Below are positions 25,512 through 33,625 of a DNA stretch of 64,000 nt, piece after piece. A program made the translations under genes and the position numbers. This DNA comes from JAJVHZ01 sp041395385 (GTDB lineage Bacteria; Pseudomonadota; Gammaproteobacteria; JAJPIJ01), in NCBI GenBank assembly GCA_041395385.1, contig JAWLAN010000015.1, forward strand, positions 1 to 64,000, in the 5' to 3' direction. The stretch's first letter is position 1; each line of letters starts with the position of its first letter. The notes beneath the pieces were generated by a model, which saw nothing but the letters and a program-made list of their open reading frames with translations, was not told where the DNA came from and searched no databases.

Positions 25512-27104
25512 TCAGTGTCGGAAGTGGCGTATGCCCGTGAACACCATGGCGACGCCGTGCTCGTTGGCGGCGGCGATGACCTCCTCGTCGCGCGCCGAGC
25601 CGCCGGGCTGGATGACCGCCAAAGCGCCGGCCTCCGCCACCACGTCGAGGCCGTCGCGAAAGGGAAAGAACGCGTCGGAGGCGACCACCGAGCCGCGCAG
25701 ACTCAAGCCCGCGTTCTCGGCCTTGATGCGTGCGATGCGGGTGGAGTCCACGCGGCTCATCTGACCGGCGCCGACGCCGATGGTCTGGCCGTCGCGGCAG
25801 TAGACGATGGCGTTGGACTTCACGTACTTGGCGACGCGCCAGGCGAACAGCAGGTCCGCCAGCTGCGCCGCGGTCGGTTCTCTGGCGGTCACGACCCGCA
25901 GCGACTCGGCGGTGACCTCGGCGTTGTCGGCGGTCTGGATGAGCAGGCCGGAGCCCACCCGCTTGACGTCGTGCGCGTTGTGGCCGCGCTCCCAGGGGCT
26001 GCCGGTGGCCCTCACGCCATCCAGGGGGATCTCCAGGAGCCGAACGTTGCTCTTGTGTGCAAACTCATCCATCGCCTCGGGCGAGAACGCCGGGGCGATC
26101 ACCACCTCGACGAACTGCCGCGCCACGGCCTGCGCGGCGGCGCCGTCGACGGGTCGGTTGAACGCGATGATGCCGCCGAAGGCGGAGGTGGGATCGGTGG
26201 CGAAGGCGCGCGCGTAGGCATCGGCCGGAGTCGCCGCGAGCGCCACGCCGCAGGGATTGGCGTGCTTGACGATCACGCACGTGCAGGAGTCGAAACTCTT
26301 CACGCACTCCCAGGCCGCGTCCGCGTCGGCGATGTTGTTGTACGAAAGCTCCTTGCCCTGCCGCTGGCGCGCCGTGACCAGCGACCCCGGGGCCGGGCCG
26401 AGGTCGCGATAGTAGGCCGCGCGCTGATGAGGGTTCTCGCCGTAGCGCAGGTCCTGGAGCTTGACGAACCGCCCATTGGCCTGCGCGGGGAACTCGCTGC
26501 GGCTGCCATCGGCGCGAAACGACGAGAGGTAATCGCTGATCGCGGCGTCATAGTTGGAGATCCGGTTGAACGCCGCCACGGCGAGCGCAAAGCGCGTGGC
26601 CTCGGAGACCTCGCCGGAACCCTTGATCTCGCTCAGCACCTGCTCGTACTGGGCGGGGTCGGTCACCACGGCGACGCCGCGCCAGTTCTTGGCGGCGGAT
26701 CGCACCATCGCGGGGCCGCCGATGTCGATGTTCTCGATCGCCTGCTCCAGCGTGCAGCCGGGCTGGGCCACCGTCGCTTCGAAGGCATAGAGATTGACCA
26801 CCAGCAGGTCGATCGTCGCAATGCCGTGGCTGGCGAGCGCCTCCATGTGCGCGGCGTGCTCGCGACGGGCGAGCAGGGCGCCATGTATCCTCGGGTGCAG
26901 CGTCTTCACGCGGCCATCGAGCATCTCCGGGAAGCCGGTGAACTCGGACACCTCCACGACGGCGATGCCGTTCTCGCCCAGCAGCCTCGCGGTGCCGCCG
27001 GTAGAGATCAACTCCACCCGGAAGGCGCGCAGCTCGCGGCAGAAATCGACGATCCCGGTCTTGTCGGTGACGCTGATGAGCGCGCGCTGGATCTTCGCAG
27101 CCAT
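25512..27104 (-). CDS. purH: AICAR transformylase / IMP cyclohydrolase
   Basis: 530 residues, two domains. The N-terminal MGS-like IMP cyclohydrolase begins ALISVTDKTGIVDFCREL; the C-terminal transformylase shows CVIVKHANPCGVALA and GGIIAFNRPVDG, and ends GVAMVFTGIRHFRH. It performs the last two steps of IMP synthesis. The AICAR released by HisF is also its substrate. It lies 52 bases after fis and before purD. Confidence 0.97.
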   Translation of the reverse strand: MAAKIQRALISVTDKTGIVDFCRELRAFRVELISTGGTARLLGENGIAVVEVSEFTGFPEMLDGRVKTLHPRIHGALLARREHAAHMEALASHGIATIDLLVVNLYAFEATVAQPGCTLEQAIENIDIGGPAMVRSAAKNWRGVAVVTDPAQYEQVLSEIKGSGEVSEATRFALAVAAFNRISNYDAAISDYLSSFRADGSRSEFPAQANGRFVKLQDLRYGENPHQRAAYYRDLGPAPGSLVTARQRQGKELSYNNIADADAAWECVKSFDSCTCVIVKHANPCGVALAATPADAYARAFATDPTSAFGGIIAFNRPVDGAAAQAVARQFVEVVIAPAFSPEAMDEFAHKSNVRLLEIPLDGVRATGSPWERGHNAHDVKRVGSGLLIQTADNAEVTAESLRVVTAREPTAAQLADLLFAWRVAKYVKSNAIVYCRDGQTIGVGAGQMSRVDSTRIARIKAENAGLSLRGSVVASDAFFPFRDGLDVVAEAGALAVIQPGGSARDEEVIAAANEHGVAMVFTGIRHFRH

Positions 27105-27156
27105 GATACGTTCCGTTGAGGGCGTGGATGCGGTTGGCGGTCGACGGCGGCCGCGC

Positions 27157-27480
27157 TCAGGCGCCGGCGTCGCCGTTCTTCTCCAGTCCGTACTTGCGGA
27201 GCTTCTTGCGCAGGGTGGCGCGGTTCAGCCCGAGAACCGCCGAGGCGCGCGAGAGGTTGCCTCCCACCTCCGTCAGGACGACCTCCAGCAGCGGCGCCTC
27301 GATCTCCGAGAGCACCAGTTCATACACCTCGGCGGTCGCATGGCCGTCCAGGTTGCGGAAATAGGCGCACAGCGATCGGCGCACGCACTCGCGCAGAGGC
27401 GGAATGTCGCTGTCGAGTTCGACGAGATCGGACTTTGCCTGCTTGGGTCGCCGCCCCCGCTTGCGCGTCTTCGCGATCAT
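27157..27480 (-). CDS. fis: Fis family nucleoid protein
   Basis: 107 residues from the ATG at 27480, which overlaps the dusB stop (ATGA). The C-terminal helix-turn-helix (GGNLSRASAVLGLNRATLRKKLRKYGL) is the Fis signature, and the preceding region (YFRNLDG..EVYELVLSEIEAPLLEVVL) is the dimerisation core. The N-terminus has a basic stretch (KTRKRGRRPKQAK) not seen in enteric Fis. Fis bends DNA and activates stable-RNA genes in rapid growth. dusB-fis coupling is the classic arrangement. Confidence 0.94.
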   Translation of the reverse strand: MIAKTRKRGRRPKQAKSDLVELDSDIPPLRECVRRSLCAYFRNLDGHATAEVYELVLSEIEAPLLEVVLTEVGGNLSRASAVLGLNRATLRKKLRKYGLEKNGDAGA

Positions 27481-28460
27481 GCCGCGAGCGCTCCCGGGCA
27501 CGGTGCGAAGTGACTCCTCACCAGCGTCAGCTGCAGTTCGGCCGACTCGACGCGGTTGACACTCTGCCAGAGTGCCTCGCCGCCGGGAACGCGGTGCAGG
27601 TACCAGCCCAGATGCTTGCGCGCGATGCGCGGACCCTGCTGCTCGCCGTAGAAGTCGTAGAGCCGGCGCAGATGCTCCGCGAGCACCGCGCCGATCTCGG
27701 GCGGGGACGGTGGCGCCAGCGTCGCGCCGGTGGCGAGGAAGTGGTTGATCTCGCCGAAGATCCAGGGGTTGCCCTGCGCGGCCCGTCCAATCATCACCGC
27801 ATCGGCTCCCGTATGCTCAAGGACCGCGCGGGCCTGCGCCGGTGTGCGGATGTCGCCGTTGGCGATGACCGGGATGCCGACGGCTGCCTTGATCGCGGCG
27901 ATCGTGTCGTATTCGGCATGACCGCGGAACGCACACGCGCGCGTGCGCCCGTGCACGGCCAGCGAGCGTATGCCCGCGGCCTGGGCGATCCTGGCGATCG
28001 TCACCGCGTTGCGGCGGGCCGGGTCGGGCCCGGTGCGGATCTTCAGCGTCACCGGAACGTCGACCGCGCCGACGACGGTCTCGAGTATGCGCGCCACGAG
28101 CCGCTCGTCGTGCAACAGGGCGGAGCCGGCCATCCGATTGCACACCTTCTTCGCCGGACAACCCATGTTGATGTCGATGATCTGCGCGCCCCGATCGGCG
28201 TTGTAGCGGGCGAAGTCGGCGAGCAGGGCCGGCTCCGCACCCGCGATCTGCACCACGCGCGGGCCGGGCTCACCGCGATGATCGGTCCGGAGCCGCGACC
28301 TGATCGTGTCGCGCAGCAGCGGGTTCGCACTGACCATTTCCGAGACCGTCAGGCCCGCGCCCAGCCCTCGGCACAGTTGCCGAAAAGGCCGATCGGTGAC
28401 GCCCGCCATGGGAGCGAGCACGGCGCGCGACGCCACTGTGTACGGTCCGATGCGCAGCAC
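27477..28460 (-). CDS. dusB: tRNA-dihydrouridine synthase B
   Basis: About 327 residues from a GTG at 28460; a TTG 48 bases upstream is in frame but adds a low-complexity N-terminus. FMN-barrel features: VLAPMAGVTDRPFRQLCRGLGAG, the active-site cysteine in IDINMGCPAKKVCNRMAGSALL, VHGRTRACAFRG and ADAVMIGRAAQGNPWIF. It reduces uridines in tRNA D-loops. It is coupled to fis by an ATGA overlap. Confidence 0.95.
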   Translation of the reverse strand: MLRIGPYTVASRAVLAPMAGVTDRPFRQLCRGLGAGLTVSEMVSANPLLRDTIRSRLRTDHRGEPGPRVVQIAGAEPALLADFARYNADRGAQIIDINMGCPAKKVCNRMAGSALLHDERLVARILETVVGAVDVPVTLKIRTGPDPARRNAVTIARIAQAAGIRSLAVHGRTRACAFRGHAEYDTIAAIKAAVGIPVIANGDIRTPAQARAVLEHTGADAVMIGRAAQGNPWIFGEINHFLATGATLAPPSPPEIGAVLAEHLRRLYDFYGEQQGPRIARKHLGWYLHRVPGGEALWQSVNRVESAELQLTLVRSHFAPCPGALAA

Positions 28461-28548
28461 GAGAGACGGGTTCTGGTTATGGGGAGGGGGCGAGGATGAT
28501 AGCCGCAAACTCAGCCCCAGAAAAGCCGCGCCATAAGCCGTTAAGAGG

Positions 28549-29622
28549 TCAGAGGAATTTGAACTCGAAGCTCACGGCCTCGGAGGATGTCCCGGCGATC
28601 TCGAGCACGACGTAGATGGACTGACGCGGCATCATGCCCGCTTCGACGTTCACACTGGCGTCGAGATACTCGTGCGGCTGGAATCGGCGCACGCCCAGTG
28701 CAACGCCGGCCTGATCGAACAGCGTGAGCTCGACCACCGGGAATGGTTGCGTGAACTCCGCATCGTTGACGATGGTTGCATTGACGAGCAACGCATCCCG
28801 GTATTGGGGGTGGTCGCGCACGTCGCGCGAAACGACATGGAGCATGGCGACATCGCGGCGCGGCGGCAGTGCGCAGGCCTTGCCCTCGCACCACGCCTGC
28901 CAGTGCGCGCGCAAATCCGGCACGTGAGCGAGGATCCATTCGCGTTGATGCCATGCCGTCTGCGCGAGCAAAGCGAGGAGCAGCAGGGCCGCGGCGATGC
29001 CCCACCATGGAGAGCCGGCCCGATAGCGTGCTTCGCTTTCGCGCAGGTAGCTGCGCAACGCCTCGACGTCGTCGCGCTCGACGCTCACATGGGGCAGATC
29101 GGACAGCAGGATCGCATCGGTGTCCGGTTCGCGGCGCATCGAGCCCTCCTCGGGCGCCGCCGCGGTCAGCGGCGGGGCCGCTTGCACCGGCTCCGCAGGC
29201 GGCTCCGCCTCGTGTTCCGGCTCCGCGGCGCGTTCTTCGGCGGATTCCCCGGCGCGCCTGAGCGCTTCGAGTTCCTCCTCGAACGCCCGGATCGCCAGAT
29301 CCGCGTCGCGCTCCTCCATCGCCGCGGCGGCAATGCGCAGGGACTCCTCGTCGATCGGTTCCGGCGTTGCCGCGGCCTGCGCCTCCGGAGGCGGCACATC
29401 GTCGTATGCCCATTCCGGCATCTCCGTGGGCGCCGGCTCCTCGGGCGCCGGGGCGGCGCCTTCGGGCGGCGGCGCGGGCAGCACCTCGGACTCCTCCAGC
29501 AGGTTCTCGATGGCGTCGAACTGCAGGTCGCACAAACCGCACTGTACCTGGCCGCGCGCCATCCTCAGGTGCTCCGCGGACAGACGGAACACGGTCTGGC
29601 AGCCCGGGCAACGCGTGATCAT
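28549..29622 (-). CDS. zinc-ribbon, DUF3426 membrane protein
   Basis: 357 residues. The N-terminus is an MJ0042-type zinc ribbon (RCPGCQTVF..VQCGLCDLQFD). A long acidic, Pro/Ala/Glu-rich region follows, then one membrane helix (WWGIAAALLLLALLAQTAWH near residue 200) and a C-terminal DUF3426 domain (LLVNATIVNDAEFTQPFPVVELTLFD). The topology suggests a cytoplasmic metal-binding head and a periplasmic domain. Its function is unknown, but the gene often follows prmA. Its ATG overlaps the prmA stop by 4 bases. Confidence 0.85.
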   Translation of the reverse strand: MITRCPGCQTVFRLSAEHLRMARGQVQCGLCDLQFDAIENLLEESEVLPAPPPEGAAPAPEEPAPTEMPEWAYDDVPPPEAQAAATPEPIDEESLRIAAAAMEERDADLAIRAFEEELEALRRAGESAEERAAEPEHEAEPPAEPVQAAPPLTAAAPEEGSMRREPDTDAILLSDLPHVSVERDDVEALRSYLRESEARYRAGSPWWGIAAALLLLALLAQTAWHQREWILAHVPDLRAHWQAWCEGKACALPPRRDVAMLHVVSRDVRDHPQYRDALLVNATIVNDAEFTQPFPVVELTLFDQAGVALGVRRFQPHEYLDASVNVEAGMMPRQSIYVVLEIAGTSSEAVSFEFKFL

Positions 29623-30521
29623 GCGCCGTCCCCTGGGCCGGACGCGCGGCGTGTGCCATGCAGCATCGCCCAGTCATCGGCGACCCGCGGCGGCTGCATG
29701 TCGAAGTACGCGGAATAGGTGTCCAGGCACGCCTGCGCCTGCGGCGCGAGCAGGCCGGAAAGCACGATGTCGCCGTTCGCGCGCACGTAACGCGAGAACG
29801 CCTCCGCCAGCTCGTGCAGCGGACCGGCAAGGATGTTGGCGATCAACACGTCGACGGTCTCGTCCCGCCAGTCCTGCGCCAGGTGAACGTCGATCCGTTC
29901 ATCGACGCCGTTGCGTCGGGCGTTCTCGTGCGTGACCTCCAGACATTGCGGATCGATATCGACGGCGATGGCGCGGCGGGCGCCGAGCCGGATGGCGGCG
30001 ATCGCGAGGATGCCGGAGCCGCACCCGTAATCGAGCACGGTCCTCCCGGCAAGCCTGGCGCCATCCAGCCATTGCAGGCACAAGGCGGTGGTCGGATGAG
30101 TGCCGGTCCCGAAGGCCATGCCGGGGTCGAGGACGAGGTTGACTGCGTCGGGCCGCGGCGGCGCGTGCCAGCTCGGCACTACCCATAGCCGCTTGCCGAA
30201 TCGCATGGGTTTGAACCGGTCCATCCAGGCGCGGTTCCAGTCCTGGTCCGCCAGCAGTGAGGCCTCGTACGCCGGCAGCGGAGAGTCGCCGAGGTTGGAC
30301 CGCAGTCCCTGCAGCAGCCGATCGAGGTCCACGTCGGCGCCGAACAGTGCGGTGAGGCTGGTGCTCGCCCACAGGGTCGGCGACTCGTCGACCTGATCGA
30401 AAAGGCTGTCGCTTCCCGCCCCCTGAAACGTCACCGCCTGCGCCCCCAGGTCTTCCAGCGCGTCGGCGAGCCCTTCGGCGTCGTCGCGACCGACGGTGAA
30501 ACGCAATTGCAGCCAGGACAT
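29619..30521 (-). CDS. prmA: ribosomal protein L11 methyltransferase
   Basis: 300 residues from the ATG at 30521 (MSWLQLRFTVGRDDAEGLADAL), preceded by a ribosome-binding site (GAGGTGATC). The SAM-binding motif is VLDYGCGSGILAIAAIRLGA, and the catalytic-domain motif NILAGPLHELA is present. The target-recognition domain occupies the first third. PrmA trimethylates L11. It follows accC in the same direction. Confidence 0.96.
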   Translation of the reverse strand: MSWLQLRFTVGRDDAEGLADALEDLGAQAVTFQGAGSDSLFDQVDESPTLWASTSLTALFGADVDLDRLLQGLRSNLGDSPLPAYEASLLADQDWNRAWMDRFKPMRFGKRLWVVPSWHAPPRPDAVNLVLDPGMAFGTGTHPTTALCLQWLDGARLAGRTVLDYGCGSGILAIAAIRLGARRAIAVDIDPQCLEVTHENARRNGVDERIDVHLAQDWRDETVDVLIANILAGPLHELAEAFSRYVRANGDIVLSGLLAPQAQACLDTYSAYFDMQPPRVADDWAMLHGTRRASGPGDGA

Positions 30522-30588
30522 GGAGATCACCTCGCCAGGCGGCGGCCGCGGGCGTTTTCCACCGAAGCGGACATCGCAGAGCGGCCGG

Positions 30589-31932
30589 TCAGCCGATCCC
30601 GAGCTTCTTTTCCAGATAGTGATTGTCGATGCCACCGGCCTGAAACGCGGCGTCGGCCATCATGTCGCGATGCAAGGGCAGATTCGTCCTGATTCCATCG
30701 ACGACGATCTCGTTGAGCGCATTCTGCATCCGCGCGATGGCGTATGCGCGGTTCTCCGCGTGCGCGATCAACTTGCCGATCATCGAGTCGTAGTAGGGCG
30801 GAACCTTGTAGCCCTCGTAGATGTGCGTGTCCAGGCGTATGCCCGGTCCGCCCGGCGGGTGGTACAGCGTGATGGTGCCGGGCGAAGGCATGAAGGTTTC
30901 CGGGTCCTCGGCGTTGATGCGGCATTCGATCGCGTGCCCGCGCGGCTCGATGTCCTTCTGGGCAAACGGCAGTTTCTCGCCGGCCGCCACGCGGATCTGC
31001 GTCTTTACGAGATCGATGCCGGTGACCATCTCGGTCACCGGATGCTCCACCTGCAGGCGCGTGTTCATCTCGATGAAATAGAACTCGCCGTTCTCGTATA
31101 GAAACTCGAAGGTGCCCGCGCCGCGGTAGTTGATTGTCTTGCAGGCCTGGATGCAGATCTCGTACATCCTGTGCTTCAGTCTGGTGTCGATGCCCGGCGC
31201 CGGCGCCTCTTCGATCACCTTCTGGTGCCGCCGCTGCGTGGAGCAGTCGCGCTCGCCCAGGCACACCGCGTTGCCGTGCGTGTCCGTGATCACCTGGAAC
31301 TCGATGTGGCGCGGCGTCTCCAGGAACTTCTCCATGTAGACGACCGGGTTGTTGAAGGCCGCCTGCGCCTCGCCGCGCGTCAGGCCGATCGCGCCCCGCA
31401 GCGCCGCCTCGGTGTGCACCACGCGCATGCCGCGCCCGCCGCCGCCGCCGGCGGCCTTGATGATCACCGGATAGCCGATGCGGTGGGCGATCTCCACGCA
31501 ATCCTCGACGTCCTCCGGCAGCGGCCCGTCGGATCCGGGCACGCAGGGCACGCCGGCGGCCTTCATCGCCTCGATGGCGGAGATCTTGTCGCCCATCAGC
31601 CGGATGGTCTCGGCGCGCGGGCCGATGAACACGAAGCCGCTCTTCTCGACACTCTCGGCGAAATCGGCGTTCTCGGAGAGGAAGCCGTAACCGGGATGGA
31701 TGCCGGTGGCATCGGTCACCTCCGCGGCGCTGATGACCGCGGCGATGTTCAGATAGCTGTCGACCGAGCGTGGCGGCCCGATGCAGACGGATTCATCGGC
31801 CAGCCGCACGTGCTTGAGGTCGCGATCGGCGGTGGAATGCACGGCCACGGTCTTGATGCCCATCTCGCGGCAGGCACGGAGGATGCGCAGCGCGATCTCG
31901 CCGCGATTGGCAATGACGATCTTCTCTAGCAT
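30589..31932 (-). CDS. accC: acetyl-CoA carboxylase, biotin carboxylase subunit
   Basis: 447 residues, full length. MLEKIVIANRGEIALRILRACREMG opens the ATP-grasp fold; the glycine-rich loop KAAGGGGGRGMRVV, the EMNTRLQVEHPVTEMVTGIDLV motif and HAIECRINAEDP are all conserved. It carboxylates biotin on AccB, the first step of fatty-acid synthesis. It lies 15 bases after accB. Confidence 0.97.
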   Translation of the reverse strand: MLEKIVIANRGEIALRILRACREMGIKTVAVHSTADRDLKHVRLADESVCIGPPRSVDSYLNIAAVISAAEVTDATGIHPGYGFLSENADFAESVEKSGFVFIGPRAETIRLMGDKISAIEAMKAAGVPCVPGSDGPLPEDVEDCVEIAHRIGYPVIIKAAGGGGGRGMRVVHTEAALRGAIGLTRGEAQAAFNNPVVYMEKFLETPRHIEFQVITDTHGNAVCLGERDCSTQRRHQKVIEEAPAPGIDTRLKHRMYEICIQACKTINYRGAGTFEFLYENGEFYFIEMNTRLQVEHPVTEMVTGIDLVKTQIRVAAGEKLPFAQKDIEPRGHAIECRINAEDPETFMPSPGTITLYHPPGGPGIRLDTHIYEGYKVPPYYDSMIGKLIAHAENRAYAIARMQNALNEIVVDGIRTNLPLHRDMMADAAFQAGGIDNHYLEKKLGIG

Positions 31933-31947
31933 GGCGTTGCGGCAGAC

Positions 31948-32400
31948 TTAAACGATCGTGAACAACGGCTGGTCGAATTCCACGGGCTGGCCGTTCTCGG
32001 CATGCACGGCGGTGATGGTGCCGTCGCGATCGGCCTGAATCTGATTCATGATCTTCATCGCCTCGATGATGCAGAGGGTATCGCCCTTTTTCACCTTGCT
32101 GCCGACGGCGACGAATGCGGCGCTGGCCGGCGAGGCCGAGCCGTAGAAGGTTCCCACCATCGGCGCCTTGACGGTGTGGCCCTCCTCCACCGGAGCCGGA
32201 GGTGGCGCCACCGCGCCGGCGGACGCGGTGAGGACGGGCGCGGGCGCCTGCGGCGCGGCGAAAGTCTGCACCGAGACCGCGCTCGCGGCATTCGCCTGGC
32301 GGCTTATGCGCACCGATTCCTCTCCCTCCTTTATCTCGATCTCGGCGATCCCGGTTTCCTGGAGCAGATCGATGAGCTTCTTGATTTTGCGTATATCCAT
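31948..32400 (-). CDS. accB: biotin carboxyl carrier protein
   Basis: 150 residues from the ATG at 32400 (MDIRKIKKLIDLLQETGIAEIEI), the family's usual start. An ATG 24 bases earlier is in frame and overlaps the aroQ stop (ATGA), so translation could also begin there by coupling. A Pro/Ala-rich linker joins to the biotinyl domain, in which K116 of EAMKIMNQI is the biotinylation site. It carries carboxybiotin between AccC and AccAD. Confidence 0.95.
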   Translation of the reverse strand: MDIRKIKKLIDLLQETGIAEIEIKEGEESVRISRQANAASAVSVQTFAAPQAPAPVLTASAGAVAPPPAPVEEGHTVKAPMVGTFYGSASPASAAFVAVGSKVKKGDTLCIIEAMKIMNQIQADRDGTITAVHAENGQPVEFDQPLFTIV

Positions 32401-32420
32401 CGTGGAACGGCCTTTTTCAT

Positions 32421-32867
32421 TCATGTGTTCTTTGCGATGTGACGCACTGCGGCCTGCAGCGCGAACTCGTAGCCCTGGGCGCCGAGGCCGGCGATGACGC
32501 CGACGGCGACGTCGGAGAGGTAGGAGCGCTTTCTGAACGACTCGCGCGCGTGCACGTTCGAGAGGTGGACCTCGATGAACGGTATCTTCACGGCCAGGAA
32601 CGCGTCCCGCAGCGCAATGCTGGTGTGCGTGAATGCGCCCGGGTTGATCAGGATGAAGCGGACGTCCTCGGCGCGCGCGGCGTGCAGGCGATCGATGAGC
32701 GCGTGCTCGGCATTGCTCTGGAACGCCACCAGCTCGTGCCCGGCCGCCTGCGCGGCGGCGGTCAGTCGGCGATTGATGTCCGCCAGCGTGTCGCGGCCAT
32801 AGATCTCCGGCTCGCGCTCTCCCAGGAGATTGAGATTGGGGCCGTTGAGGACCAGGATCCGGGACAT
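32421..32867 (-). CDS. aroQ: type II 3-dehydroquinate dehydratase
   Basis: 148 residues. The start SRILVLNGPNLNLLGEREPEIYG carries the catalytic tyrosine; FILINPGAFTHTSIALRDA and FIEVHLSNVHARESFR hold the remaining active-site residues. It forms 3-dehydroshikimate in the shikimate pathway. aroQ-accB-accC is the usual gammaproteobacterial order. Confidence 0.97.
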   Translation of the reverse strand: MSRILVLNGPNLNLLGEREPEIYGRDTLADINRRLTAAAQAAGHELVAFQSNAEHALIDRLHAARAEDVRFILINPGAFTHTSIALRDAFLAVKIPFIEVHLSNVHARESFRKRSYLSDVAVGVIAGLGAQGYEFALQAAVRHIAKNT

Positions 32868-33103
32868 CGACGAGCCTCCGCAGGGGCTACGAGTTGGTTG
32901 TTATTTCGACGAAGTTGGCCGCAGGTTACCACGGAATTCCGCGAATTTCGACCAACCGGGGGCTACCGGACCGACCCCTCGGGCGGCCGCCCCGGGGCGG
33001 CCGGGGCCGCGCCCTGTGTGCGTTGCGGCTGGAATTCTACAGGTTCTGGATCGGAATGGACGCGCACGGCCCCGGGCGGACACCGGTGCCGGGTCTCGCC
33101 GCG

Positions 33104-33625
33104 TCACAGCAGGGCGCGGAGGGCTTTCTCGAGGTCGTCGTGGCGGAACAGGCCGCGCCTCACCGCGGCGATCCGGCCGTCGCGGTCGATGACCACCGTG
33201 TAGGGCAGAGCGACCATCTCGTTGCCGTACTGCCGGGTGATCGCCCCGGTCTCGTCGCCCACCAGGACGAGGTAGTTGATGGGGGTTTGCTTCAGGAACT
33301 CGCGCACTTCTTCGACCCTGTCCATCGCCACGCCGATGAACTGCACGTCGCGGGCGGCATACTTGTCCTGCAGCTTCACGAAGTCCGGGATCTCTTCCCG
33401 GCAGGGCGGGCACCAGGTGGCCCAGAAGTTCACGACCACGACGCGGCCGTCGAACTCGCTGAGCGACCGATTCCGGCCCTCCAGATCCGGGAGAGTGAAA
33501 TCCACCCGTGGCTTGCCGGTGACGCCGTCCTCGCCCCCGCGCAGGTGGCGCTGGGCGTAAAAACCGATCGCGGCGGCCAGGACCGCCGCGACGACTAGCA
33601 GTAGGTTTGACCAGGGGCGTTGCAT
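33104..33625 (-). CDS. TlpA-like membrane-anchored thioredoxin
   Basis: 173 residues from the ATG at 33625. An N-terminal membrane anchor (WSNLLLVVAAVLAAAIGFYAQR) precedes a TlpA/ResA-type thioredoxin domain with the active site FWATWCPPCREEIP and the cis-Pro region EMVALPYTVVIDRDG. Such proteins reduce disulfides in the periplasm, often for cytochrome c maturation. The start lies 31 bases inside the end of dsbD, so the two are coupled, and DsbD is a plausible electron donor. An upstream in-frame extension looks non-coding. Confidence 0.9.
   Translation of the reverse strand: MQRPWSNLLLVVAAVLAAAIGFYAQRHLRGGEDGVTGKPRVDFTLPDLEGRNRSLSEFDGRVVVVNFWATWCPPCREEIPDFVKLQDKYAARDVQFIGVAMDRVEEVREFLKQTPINYLVLVGDETGAITRQYGNEMVALPYTVVIDRDGRIAAVRRGLFRHDDLEKALRALL

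Noticed and set aside
25086..27119. Long open frame antisense to purD and purH
   Set aside because: Shadow of two clearly conserved genes; composition is non-protein-like.
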